NCBI GenBank assembly: GCA_014376345.1
Contig: JACMRS010000185.1
Location: forward strand, 1 to 41,089
From: Bacteroidia bacterium
Lineage (GTDB): Bacteria; Bacteroidota; Bacteroidia; NS11-12g; UBA955
Length of the DNA: 41,089 bases
Reading direction: 5' to 3'
Below are positions 23,959-32,500 of the stretch, one piece after another (positions within the stretch are counted from its first letter, which is position 1; the number at the start of each line of letters is the position of its first letter). The notes under the pieces were generated by a model, which saw only the letters and a program-made list of their open reading frames with translations, did no database searches and was not told where the DNA came from. A program made the position numbers and the translations under genes.

Positions 23959-24954
23959 TTATTTAAAATTAATTTCTGCGCTGTCGCCAAGGTTAAGACT
24001 GTAAATTGTGCCATAAAGGCTGGCATCATTTCCGATTAGTGAATTCTGTAAAACAGCATGTTCCAGATGCGCATAAGGTCCGATAATAGACTCTTTTATT
24101 ATGGATGATTCAATGATAGTATCCTCGCCAATACTGACATTCGGACCGATAATAGAATTGCGGATTTTAGAACCTTTGCCAAAATAAACCGGAGGTACTA
24201 TAATGCTGTTCTCTACGTTTTCTGCTTCATAAGATGTGAAATTGCCACGTTTTAAAAGCAGTTGATTTGTTTGAAGTAAAATTTCTTTCTTACCGCAGTC
24301 AAACCAGCTTTCAACATCAAAAGTACTAAACTTTACACCTTGTAAAATCATACACATCAGTCCGTCTGTCAGGTGAAATTCTCCTTGTGTACGCACATTA
24401 TTTTCGATATTGTGTTGCAGACAATTCATTAATTGTGCAGATTCTTTAATTTTATAAAGCCCTACCAATGCAAGGTTTGATTTTGGAATATTGGGTTTTT
24501 CAACCAACTTGGTAATAAATCCATCTTTATCTGTTTCTGCTACTCCAAACTGTCTTGGATCATCTACTTTTTTAACGCCCAGCGAAGAATGCTGATCAGA
24601 CAATACTTTCTTAAGATTGATTTCGCAGATGGTATCTCCCAAAACAATAAAAATTTCCTCGTCTTTACCGATGGCATCTTTAGCCAGCCAGATAGCGTGA
24701 CCGGTACCTTTGCCAACCGTTTGTATAACAAAAGTGGCATTTATTCCGGGATAATTAGAAACAATATAATCTTCTATTTTATCACCAAGGTAGCCGATAA
24801 TGAATACAAAATCAGTGAACCCTTCAGATACAAGCTGGTCTACTATATGCGCAAGTATGGGCTTACCCGCCACCGGTATCAGCGATTTAGGCTGGGTGTG
24901 AGTGTGTGGACGAAGTCTTGTTCCGATACCTGCAACAGGAATGATGGCTTTCAT
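23959..24954 (-). CDS. Sugar-1-phosphate nucleotidyltransferase with left-handed beta-helix
   Basis: 331 residues. The N-terminal Rossmann-like transferase domain (1-235) has PVAGIGTRLRPHTHTQPKSL (the nucleotide loop plus the catalytic Lys region), FIVLGDTI (metal Asp), KLVEKPNIPKS and VESWFDCGKKE. The C-terminal part (about 245-325) has isoleucine/glycine-rich hexapeptide repeats (IIGPNVSIGEDTIIESSIIK, IIGPYAHLEHAVLQNSLIG) of a left-handed beta-helix. It should make an NDP-sugar for surface glycans. Sugar and nucleotide are not readable from the sequence; GlmU-like, GalU-like or ManC-like activity is possible. It is divergent from rarA. Confidence 0.88.
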   Translation of the reverse strand: MKAIIPVAGIGTRLRPHTHTQPKSLIPVAGKPILAHIVDQLVSEGFTDFVFIIGYLGDKIEDYIVSNYPGINATFVIQTVGKGTGHAIWLAKDAIGKDEEIFIVLGDTICEINLKKVLSDQHSSLGVKKVDDPRQFGVAETDKDGFITKLVEKPNIPKSNLALVGLYKIKESAQLMNCLQHNIENNVRTQGEFHLTDGLMCMILQGVKFSTFDVESWFDCGKKEILLQTNQLLLKRGNFTSYEAENVENSIIVPPVYFGKGSKIRNSIIGPNVSIGEDTIIESSIIKESIIGPYAHLEHAVLQNSLIGNDASLYGTIYSLNLGDSAEINFK

Positions 24955-25042
24955 TTTTTTAATTTTATCAGGATGACAAATTTAACAGGAAATTATTTAA
25001 CAATTCAAATAATTCATGTAAAGGGAATATTAATTTATAGGG

Positions 25043-25050
25043 TAACTTTG
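25043..25050 (+). promoter_or_regulatory. -7 element (TAACTTTG) of rarA
   Basis: TAACTTTG matches TAnnTTTG and ends only 5 nt before ATG 25056. Transcription should begin very close to the start codon, which would make the rarA mRNA nearly leaderless. No convincing -33 element was seen. Confidence 0.4.
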
Positions 25051-25055
25051 CCTTT

Positions 25056-26327
25056 ATGCAACCGATGCCACAAATTCCGCTAGCAGAGCGCATGAGACCG
25101 GCAACTCTCGATACTTTTATTGGTCAGGAACATCTGCTTGGTGCAAACGGTCCATTAAGCAAAGCGATTGAAAATAAGTCTGTTCCGAGTCTGATATTCT
25201 GGGGTCCTCCGGGTGTTGGAAAAACAACCCTTGCCGGGTTAATTGCAGAGGCATTAGAATGGCCAATATTTAAGCTGAGTGCAATTAGCAGCGGTGTGGC
25301 AGAAATAAGGAAGGTAATTGAAGAGGCTACTAAAACCGGCAAAGCTTTATTGTTTATTGATGAAATACACCGATTCAATAAATCACAACAGGATGCGTTA
25401 TTAGGTGCTGTTGAGAAAGGAACTGTTACCCTAATTGGCGCCACTACAGAAAATCCTTCTTTTGAAGTCAATAATGCTTTATTAAGCCGATGTCAGGTTT
25501 ATGTTCTTCAGGAATTTTCGCAGGAGGAGCTTTTGTCAATGTTACAGCAGGCAATTGATACGGATGATTATCTTTTGCAATATAAAATTGATTTAAAAGA
25601 AACTGAAGCACTGATGCTTTATTCAGGAGGAGATGGCAGGAAACTGCTGAATCTTTTAGAGTTGATAGTAGGCACTTCAGAAACCAATGGGGTTGAAATT
25701 ACAAATGAAAAAGTAACAGCAGTTCTGCAAACCAAAATGGCTTTGTATGATAAAAGTGGTGAGCAGCATTACGATATCATTTCTGCGTTTATAAAAAGCA
25801 TGCGAGGCAGCGACCCAAATGCTGCAGTATATTGGCTGGCGCGGATGTTAGAAGGAGGGGAGGACATTAAATTTATTGCAAGAAGAATGATTATTCTTGC
25901 GAGTGAGGACATTGGAAATGCAAATCCTAATGCGTTGCTTCTTGCAAATAATTGTTTTCAGGCTATCAATGTAATCGGCAATCCGGAAGCAAGAATTATT
26001 TTATCACAAACAGCAGTTTATCTCGCCTGCAGCGCTAAAAGCAATGCTTCATATCTGGCGATAAATGCAGCGATGTCTTTAGCTTCGAAAACAACAAATT
26101 TACCTGTTCCGTTAAACATCAGAAATGCGCCTACAAAATTGATGAAAGATCTGAATTATGGCAAAGGTTATGCCTACGCACATAATTACGATAACAACTT
26201 TGTAGCACATGAGTTTTTGCCGGATGCAATTAAAGGAACTGTCTTTTACGAACCCGGAAGTAATGATAGAGAAAACGATGCAAGAAAGTTTTTAAGGCTG
26301 CGCTGGCAAACGAAATATGGCTATTGA
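25056..26327 (+). CDS. rarA: Replication-associated recombination protein A (RarA/MgsA AAA+ ATPase)
   Basis: 423 residues, close to the usual RarA length. The start PLAERMRPATLDTFIGQEHL is the family signature. Walker A is GPPGVGKTT (about 50-58), Walker B is LLFIDEIHRF (about 98-107), and sensor and arginine motifs follow (GATTENPSFEVNNALLSRCQ). The C-terminal tetramerisation region includes GSDPNAAVYWLARMLEGGED and ASEDIGNANPNAL. It acts at stalled replication forks and gaps. It stands alone, divergent from the nucleotidyltransferase gene. Confidence 0.96.
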   Translation: MQPMPQIPLAERMRPATLDTFIGQEHLLGANGPLSKAIENKSVPSLIFWGPPGVGKTTLAGLIAEALEWPIFKLSAISSGVAEIRKVIEEATKTGKALLFIDEIHRFNKSQQDALLGAVEKGTVTLIGATTENPSFEVNNALLSRCQVYVLQEFSQEELLSMLQQAIDTDDYLLQYKIDLKETEALMLYSGGDGRKLLNLLELIVGTSETNGVEITNEKVTAVLQTKMALYDKSGEQHYDIISAFIKSMRGSDPNAAVYWLARMLEGGEDIKFIARRMIILASEDIGNANPNALLLANNCFQAINVIGNPEARIILSQTAVYLACSAKSNASYLAINAAMSLASKTTNLPVPLNIRNAPTKLMKDLNYGKGYAYAHNYDNNFVAHEFLPDAIKGTVFYEPGSNDRENDARKFLRLRWQTKYGY

Positions 26328-26346
26328 TTTATCAATAAAAAAATAA

Positions 26347-27144
26347 TTATTTAACAGACTCACCTTGCTTCACTAAATTAATATCTGTTTTTTTTGTAAG
26401 TCTTTTTATAAGATAAATAATAGCTGTAATACCCGTAATAATTGCGGCTACCATGGCAGTTAATTCAACAGTTGAATCATAACCTATCACCTTCATTTTG
26501 ATAGCAATGGTTGCCCAGGCAACTACTGCCGGGAATATAGGATCTTTGTAGCTAATTCCGGTAATCAGTGCTGCAATAGTTGCCACCGTTATCATGATAA
26601 CTGTCCAAACTGTTTCGCTTATTCCTGCGCCATTCCAGCCAATTGAAACCAGCCAGGACGAAACACTTGCAATAACAGCCACCGAAATCCATCCAAAGAA
26701 AAGTGCAAATGGAATGGTCACTTTATAACCAAGTGTGTATGCAGCTTTATAAGATCTGATAAACAAAATCATACCCAGAATTAGCATTGCAAAAATAACG
26801 ACAACACTCATGCCGATCCAGTAGTTTGTGTAAACAAAAATCCAGAGACTACCGCCGATATTTGCGAGTAATAATGGACCGCTTAGGAGTTCATATTCTT
26901 CGTGTTTTTGTGAACGCGGTAAGAGTTGAGTAATGCAATAAATGATAAAAGACAAATAGATTATTCCCCATATTGCAAAGGCATAAGGAGCGGGTGTGAA
27001 GAGGTTGTCATATTTGTCTGAAATTACTTTAACGCTGTCTACTCCGGAAAATTTTGCATAAAGATAATTGAAAGCAATATTGAGAATAACAACAATAAAT
27101 GTTGCCCATCTTAAAGCTGTGTTTGATTTAGTAGGATTTTGCAT
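26347..27144 (-). CDS. Multi-pass membrane protein, tryptophan-rich sensory (TspO)-like
   Basis: 265 residues with about seven or eight hydrophobic segments and a short charged C-terminal tail. Trp residues sit in the membrane segments (YAFAIWGIIYLSFIIYC, GGSLWIFVYTNYWIGMS, FALFFGWISVAV, AVVAWATIAIKM). This fits the long TspO/MBR-like proteins often annotated as tryptophan-rich sensory protein in Bacteroidota. Classical TspO is about 160 residues with five helices, so this is the longer type. Ligand unknown. It is convergent with rarA, with only about 20 nt between the two stops. Confidence 0.65.
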   Translation of the reverse strand: MQNPTKSNTALRWATFIVVILNIAFNYLYAKFSGVDSVKVISDKYDNLFTPAPYAFAIWGIIYLSFIIYCITQLLPRSQKHEEYELLSGPLLLANIGGSLWIFVYTNYWIGMSVVVIFAMLILGMILFIRSYKAAYTLGYKVTIPFALFFGWISVAVIASVSSWLVSIGWNGAGISETVWTVIMITVATIAALITGISYKDPIFPAVVAWATIAIKMKVIGYDSTVELTAMVAAIITGITAIIYLIKRLTKKTDINLVKQGESVK

Positions 27145-27263
27145 TTTAATTTAGTTTTTACAAAAATGGCTGTTTTCATGTAAATAGTTTTACAAAATTT
27201 ATTGAAAGATTTATATGGTTTTGAAGTTAAATTGCTTTATTTGTAGAACATTGAATATATAAA

Positions 27264-27638
27264 ATGCTAAAAAGATCATTTAGTTTTAATGGCCGTGCTA
27301 GGAAGAAAGAGTATTTTCTATCAGTAGTAATTTTTTTAGTTTTAGTTTATGGTGGATCTTATTTTATAGATGTCATTACAAATAGTATCACAGGAAAAAA
27401 TTTTAGTGAAAAAAGTAGTGCTATGGAATGGTTGGAAGTATTAATTTTAATTATAGCATACTGGTTTATGCTTTCGCAGAGTACCAGAAGATGTCATGAT
27501 ATTGGGAGAAGTGGTTGGTGGTGTCTTTTACCATTCTACTGGCTTGTTTTAATACGACATCCCAGCAGTCCTGAAGGCGAAGATTACCAAAGTATTAAAA
27601 GGCGTAATGCAATGACTGATATTATTGATAGTGAATAG
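27264..27638 (+). CDS. DUF805 family inner-membrane protein
   Basis: 124 residues with the DUF805 hallmarks: the N-terminal FSFNGRARKKEYFLSV motif, two or three hydrophobic segments, and RRCHDIGRSGWWCLLPFYWL before a C-terminal polar tail (HPSSPEGEDY). DUF805 proteins are small inner-membrane proteins of unknown function. It leads a plus-strand run of four small membrane or secreted protein genes. Confidence 0.88.
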   Translation: MLKRSFSFNGRARKKEYFLSVVIFLVLVYGGSYFIDVITNSITGKNFSEKSSAMEWLEVLILIIAYWFMLSQSTRRCHDIGRSGWWCLLPFYWLVLIRHPSSPEGEDYQSIKRRNAMTDIIDSE

Positions 27639-27694
27639 TAGGGTTAATATATTTAATCCAAAAAATATTTCAGATTAAGCATCGTTAACAATTA

Positions 27695-28159
27695 ATGAAG
27701 CTGAAATCAAACATCAACCAGAAATATATGAAATTGGTTAAATGGTTTATAATTTCAATATTAGTAATGTTGGTTTATTGCAGTTATGCCGTTTGTTTTG
27801 GGAGCAGTAGACTTTCGGTTTTATTAAATCTCTACTCAACCAATTTTCCAGATGGTTTTAATGAAATTTCATTTGAAAGCCGCAGACTTTTTAAGGATCA
27901 TGTTTATTTTACCTGCACTTTAACTAAAGATAAGTGGGAAGATTGGATTAAGAAGGAAACTTTTGAAGTGATATTAAATCCTGTTCTGAATGGTCAAAAA
28001 GGCTATAGTCGTTATAATTCTATTCCATTAACTATGAAAAATTTTGAAATTCCTTATTCAGTTCAAATCCGCAAATCTAATGGTGATTGCATTTTATTTT
28101 TAATAAAAAATACGGATAGTGAGGAGATTAATTTACTGGTAAGTTGTGATTATAATTGA
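27695..28159 (+). CDS. Hypothetical protein with one N-terminal membrane segment
   Basis: 154 residues, not recognised. One hydrophobic stretch (WFIISILVMLVYCSYAVCF, about 17-35) can act as an uncleaved anchor or signal; the rest is polar and mixed alpha/beta. ATG 27695 and an internal ATG at 27728 (residue 12) are both possible starts, and the second would leave a more typical signal length. It lies between the DUF805 gene and another small membrane protein gene in the same direction. Confidence 0.6.
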   Translation: MKLKSNINQKYMKLVKWFIISILVMLVYCSYAVCFGSSRLSVLLNLYSTNFPDGFNEISFESRRLFKDHVYFTCTLTKDKWEDWIKKETFEVILNPVLNGQKGYSRYNSIPLTMKNFEIPYSVQIRKSNGDCILFLIKNTDSEEINLLVSCDYN

Positions 28160-28175
28160 GTTATAAATAATTATT

Positions 28176-28637
28176 ATGAAATTTAAAATGTTGTTATTTT
28201 CCATTCTCACTATCATTGGAATACTCTTTATTTCTGCCGCATTTTATAATCTTTATTACATATTAAATAGGGATTATATTGAATTGTCTTTATACAAAGT
28301 GAAACACTATGAAATGTCAGCAGGGAATTTATTAACGATAATATTTTACACCTTTTACTTTTGCAAATTCAGTGCTTATTTTTTATGTTTTATTATTTTA
28401 AAAGAATATTTTTATTTTTCAAATAAGTTGTACATGCTTGTTTTAATTGTTAGTGCTTTTTTAATTGAATGGATACTCAATCAAAAAGACATAATTATTA
28501 TAGAAAAATTTATTTACCAGAATATTGATACTAATATTTATTGTGAATTTTGTTTCTTTTTGTGTTTTTTAGTTTCAGGACTCTTTTTTTTGATTAAAGG
28601 AGCAAAACGAATAAGTGCTATTAGTCCATCTGTTTGA
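28176..28637 (+). CDS. Hypothetical membrane protein with four hydrophobic segments
   Basis: 153 residues, not recognised. Hydrophobic segments are at about 5-28, 48-75, 82-100 and 125-145, with strong Phe/Tyr/Ile bias and few charges. Base composition is markedly AT-rich even for this window. It starts 16 nt after the preceding gene, so they are probably one transcript. Confidence 0.6.
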   Translation: MKFKMLLFSILTIIGILFISAAFYNLYYILNRDYIELSLYKVKHYEMSAGNLLTIIFYTFYFCKFSAYFLCFIILKEYFYFSNKLYMLVLIVSAFLIEWILNQKDIIIIEKFIYQNIDTNIYCEFCFFLCFLVSGLFFLIKGAKRISAISPSV

Positions 28638-28705
28638 TTCAATTTAGCATTACAGCCTAAACACGATTGAAATAATTTGAAGTTAAAAGCGTTTATATTT
28701 AAATT

Positions 28706-29329
28706 ATGCAATTCAGATATTTATATACAATTCTATTGTTGATTTTTATTTCTAAAAATCAGCATTCATTTGCACAAAAGATCAGAATGAACAGTTCAAT
28801 TGATTCAGTAATTACTGTTTCTGCTACTGAAAAAAGTATAGTTTATTCTTTCAAAAATGCCGATTCACTTAGTATTTGTAGAGAAAATTATACTTTAGTG
28901 TTTCAGGAAGATGAGTGTTTCAATTGTAAGCACATTAATATTAAGAAATTTTATTTTCAAGATTCAAGAGTTGTTAATCTTGGATATGCTGCGGAAAGAA
29001 TTATCTGGAATTATAGTTGGTGGAAAAATGGAAAAATTAAAACCGCTAATGAAGTTTTGAATGAATGTAATAATTTAATTATGATTCGCACTGAGTTCGA
29101 TTCAGTTGGAGTTGAAGTAAACTGCAGTAAATACAAATTTATTAAAGACACTCAGTTAATTGATTATCCACCGGGTTACGGTGTTACCGGATGGTTTAAA
29201 ATTTCTTTAAATGAGATCAACGATAATTTATTTTATTGTTATTCATTTGATGATCAATACATTATTTCTCGTAAATGCAGAATTAAAGACATTCCAAACA
29301 TACATAAAAACTTCGCTTTATCTGCTTAG
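28706..29329 (+). CDS. Hypothetical secreted protein
   Basis: 207 residues. A signal peptide is clear (YLYTILLLIFISK...HSFAQ, cleavage about residue 24). The mature part is polar with six cysteines, including the CFNC pair, and a conserved-looking YPPGYGVTGWFKISL stretch. No family is recognised. It is the last gene of the plus-strand run and faces the large surface protein gene. Confidence 0.6.
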   Translation: MQFRYLYTILLLIFISKNQHSFAQKIRMNSSIDSVITVSATEKSIVYSFKNADSLSICRENYTLVFQEDECFNCKHINIKKFYFQDSRVVNLGYAAERIIWNYSWWKNGKIKTANEVLNECNNLIMIRTEFDSVGVEVNCSKYKFIKDTQLIDYPPGYGVTGWFKISLNEINDNLFYCYSFDDQYIISRKCRIKDIPNIHKNFALSA

Positions 29330-29478
29330 CAGAAACAATACGACAGCTCAATGATCACCTTGTTTTTGCCTCAATGCACCAAATATTTTGCTTTAAAGAA
29401 ACATTCTTAATAAGTTCTTCGTTTCAAGTTCAATAAAAGTTTCGTCAAAATATTATTTTATTAAAAAGCACATCCAAC

Positions 29479-29514
29479 AAAAAAGCCCCTGCAAATATTA
29501 TTTACAGGGGCTTT
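29479..29514 (-). terminator. Rho-independent terminator of the large surface protein gene
   Basis: On the minus strand AAAGCCCCTG and CAGGGGCTTT form a 10-bp perfect stem (plus 29482-29491 and 29505-29514), followed by TTTTTTG. It lies 17 nt beyond the stop at 29531. The plus-strand reading has only TTTG, so it mainly serves the minus gene. Confidence 0.85.
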
Positions 29515-29530
29515 GATAAATTTAAATTTA

Positions 29531-32500
29531 TTATTTAATTATCGCAAATTTCTCTGTTGTACTGCCACCGTTATACTGCATTGTTACAGTATAAATACCT
29601 TCGGGAAGTGCAATCAGATTAAGTGAATTTGTATTGAGTCCATCAGTAGCGCTGACCGTTTGGGTGTAAACATTTTTACCAACCATGTCAGTAACAGTTA
29701 CTTTTACAGCCTGCTCGTCATGTGAATTAAATTCAAGATTGAATAAACCTGTATTTGGATTTGGATAAATTTTAGCCTGTTCAATAGCTGCAGAACGTTT
29801 GTAAACCACAGCAATTGTTGAATAAGTTATGGTACCGTTTAAATCAATTTGTTTCAACCTGTAAGTTATCGGTCCTGCTGGAAGTTCATTCACATCATCA
29901 ATAAAATTATAACTTACGGGAGCACTTGTATTTCCATTTGATCTTACAAAACCCACTTTTTCAAAACCTTTGCTACCACTGTATAAACGTTCAACTTCAA
30001 ATCCTGCATTGTCAGTTTCTGAAGCTAGATTCCATTTTACTTTTGTTGTGCGGTTTTCAAAAAGATCAGCCGTAAAACTCAACATATGAACAGGTAATGC
30101 TGCTCCACTTGTCTGGAATTGATATTTACAAGAACTGAATCCGCAAGTTGGACTGTTATCATCTACTATCATGTAATATTCTGTAGCAGGAGCAAGTATC
30201 CATGTCAGAGTACCTGAACTTGAAATTGTCTGACAGGTACCCATTTGCGAACCTAAACCAGGACATACACCGGTGTTAAATATACTCACTCTTAAACCAT
30301 TCGAACATTTGCTGATATTTGAAAAGGCTGCATTAAACGGCTGGTAGTAAATTGAATTGTTTGTTCTAAATTTATACATGTTAGAATTACATGCTGCCTT
30401 GCCACAAGTTGCAGGTTCGCCTATTTCTGCTGTTGCTGCACACAAGCTGTCCAAACCGGAATTTAATTTTGCTGCTTTATATAATGAATCTGCAGAGCTA
30501 CAAGCATTGTTAACCATCGGGAATGAGTAACTTACTTTGGTAGAATCTATGCTCACACAATTACCATTTGTAATTGCCCATCTGAATGTATAATTGCCAT
30601 TAGTCAATCCTGAGATGCCTGTATTGCGTGTTGCAGGTGCAGCAATAGTAGCAGTATTAGGACCTGAAAGTTGTGTCCACATACCTGTTCCTACAGAATC
30701 TACGCTACCATTTAAAGTTGTAAAATTCTGACAGATTACCTGTCTTGCGCCTCCAATTGCAATTGCCGGTATTTTCACAATTTTTACTGTGTCGAAAGCA
30801 TCACTGGTAGGGCAACTTCCGCTTTTAATGCGCCATCTGTATATATAGGTGCCTGTATCAATTCCCAAAACTACAGGAGTAGGAGAGGTTGAATCTGTAA
30901 ATGAAGTACTGAATGGTCCTTTAATCTGCCTCCATGTTCCTGCACCTGATGAAGGATTGTTGCCATTTAAATTTACAGGTTGTCCGATACAGGTTTTAAT
31001 ATTAGAAGGACTTGCTGTTGCAACTGTAGGAAGGCTTGATAAAACATATTTTACAGTATCTCTTGAAACACATAAACCATTAGTGATAGTCCATATATAA
31101 TTATAAGTACCTGAAGTCGTTAATGTCAAACCTGAAGTGTTTGATGCCGGTGTTGCAATAGTAGATGACGGCACAACATTTTGTTTAGACCAAGCACCAG
31201 TTCCAATAATGGCACTGTTACCATTAAGAGCAGTAGTGGTTCTTACACATATTGCTGAATCTGAACCTGCATTAGAAACAGTTGGATTTAGAGAAGGTAC
31301 AAAAATGGCAATGGTATCAATGCTCGGTGAGCAAACAACGCCACCACTTCTGATGTCCCAAACATATTTGTAGGTTCCTGTTGAAGTCATACCCGTAATT
31401 TTTGTCGCAGGATTTGCCGGTTCCTCGATAACAGCTGATAGCGGACCGGAAACTTGTCTCCAGTTTCCAACACCAATTAAAGCAATGTTTGCACGCATTT
31501 TAACATAGCCAGGACAGATTGTTGTATCCGCGCCGGCATTAGCAGTTGTTGGTGCTGCAAAATTTTCAATTCTAACCTCATCAGCTCTCGAACAGAAACC
31601 ATTGGTAACAGTCCAGGTGAAAAGATAAAGTCCGGTAGTTACACCAGTAACTGTTGAGTTGAATAATGTTGGAGTGGTAATAGTTCCTGCTGGACCTGCA
31701 GATTTTGTCCATACCGCAGTATTTGGTGACACATTATTACCAGCCAGAGTAAATGAAGAAGCATTACATAAAGCCTGATCTGTACCTGCATTAGGCACTT
31801 TAGTGGTATCAGAAATTATCACTTGCATTGTATCAGTAGTTTGCGGACATCCCCATCTGGCAGGGACAGTAAATGCAAACTTATAAGGAGATCCTGCAGG
31901 CGAAATGCCTGTTACTATTGCGCTGTTGTTTGAGGTAGTTGTTACAGTGCCTGATCCGCCGGCAGCTTTGGTCCATGTGCCAATACTTCCTGAAGGTCCT
32001 ATTAAACTTGTACTTGTCAGATTGCAATATCCTGCATCAGCACCGGCTGCGGCACTTATCACAACTGTATCACTTACAAAAGCACTCTGTGCAGGGCACA
32101 AACCACCATTTGAATAGGCTGTATATTTAAAATTGTAAATGCCAGTTATTAAATTTGAAACCAATGTGGTAGCAGAATCAGGATCAGCAATATTGGGTAC
32201 ATTCGGAGCAGCACCATTCAGTGACCAGATTGAGACTCCGTTTTTAATTCTGTTGGCTGTTAGTGTTAGTGAAGTACCTCCGCAAAGTTTTTGTGAACCA
32301 CCAATTACAGGAATTATTGGTTTATTATCAATATTAATTTCAACTGTATCAGTTGATCCAGAACAAGCATTGTTTGTAACAGTCCATGCAAAACGATAGC
32401 CTCCTGAAATTAAACCTGTAAGTCTTGCTGTAGGAGAATGAATATCAGTAATTGACCAGCCTGCAGGGCCTGAGGCTAATGTCCAGGTTCCGATTCCTAT

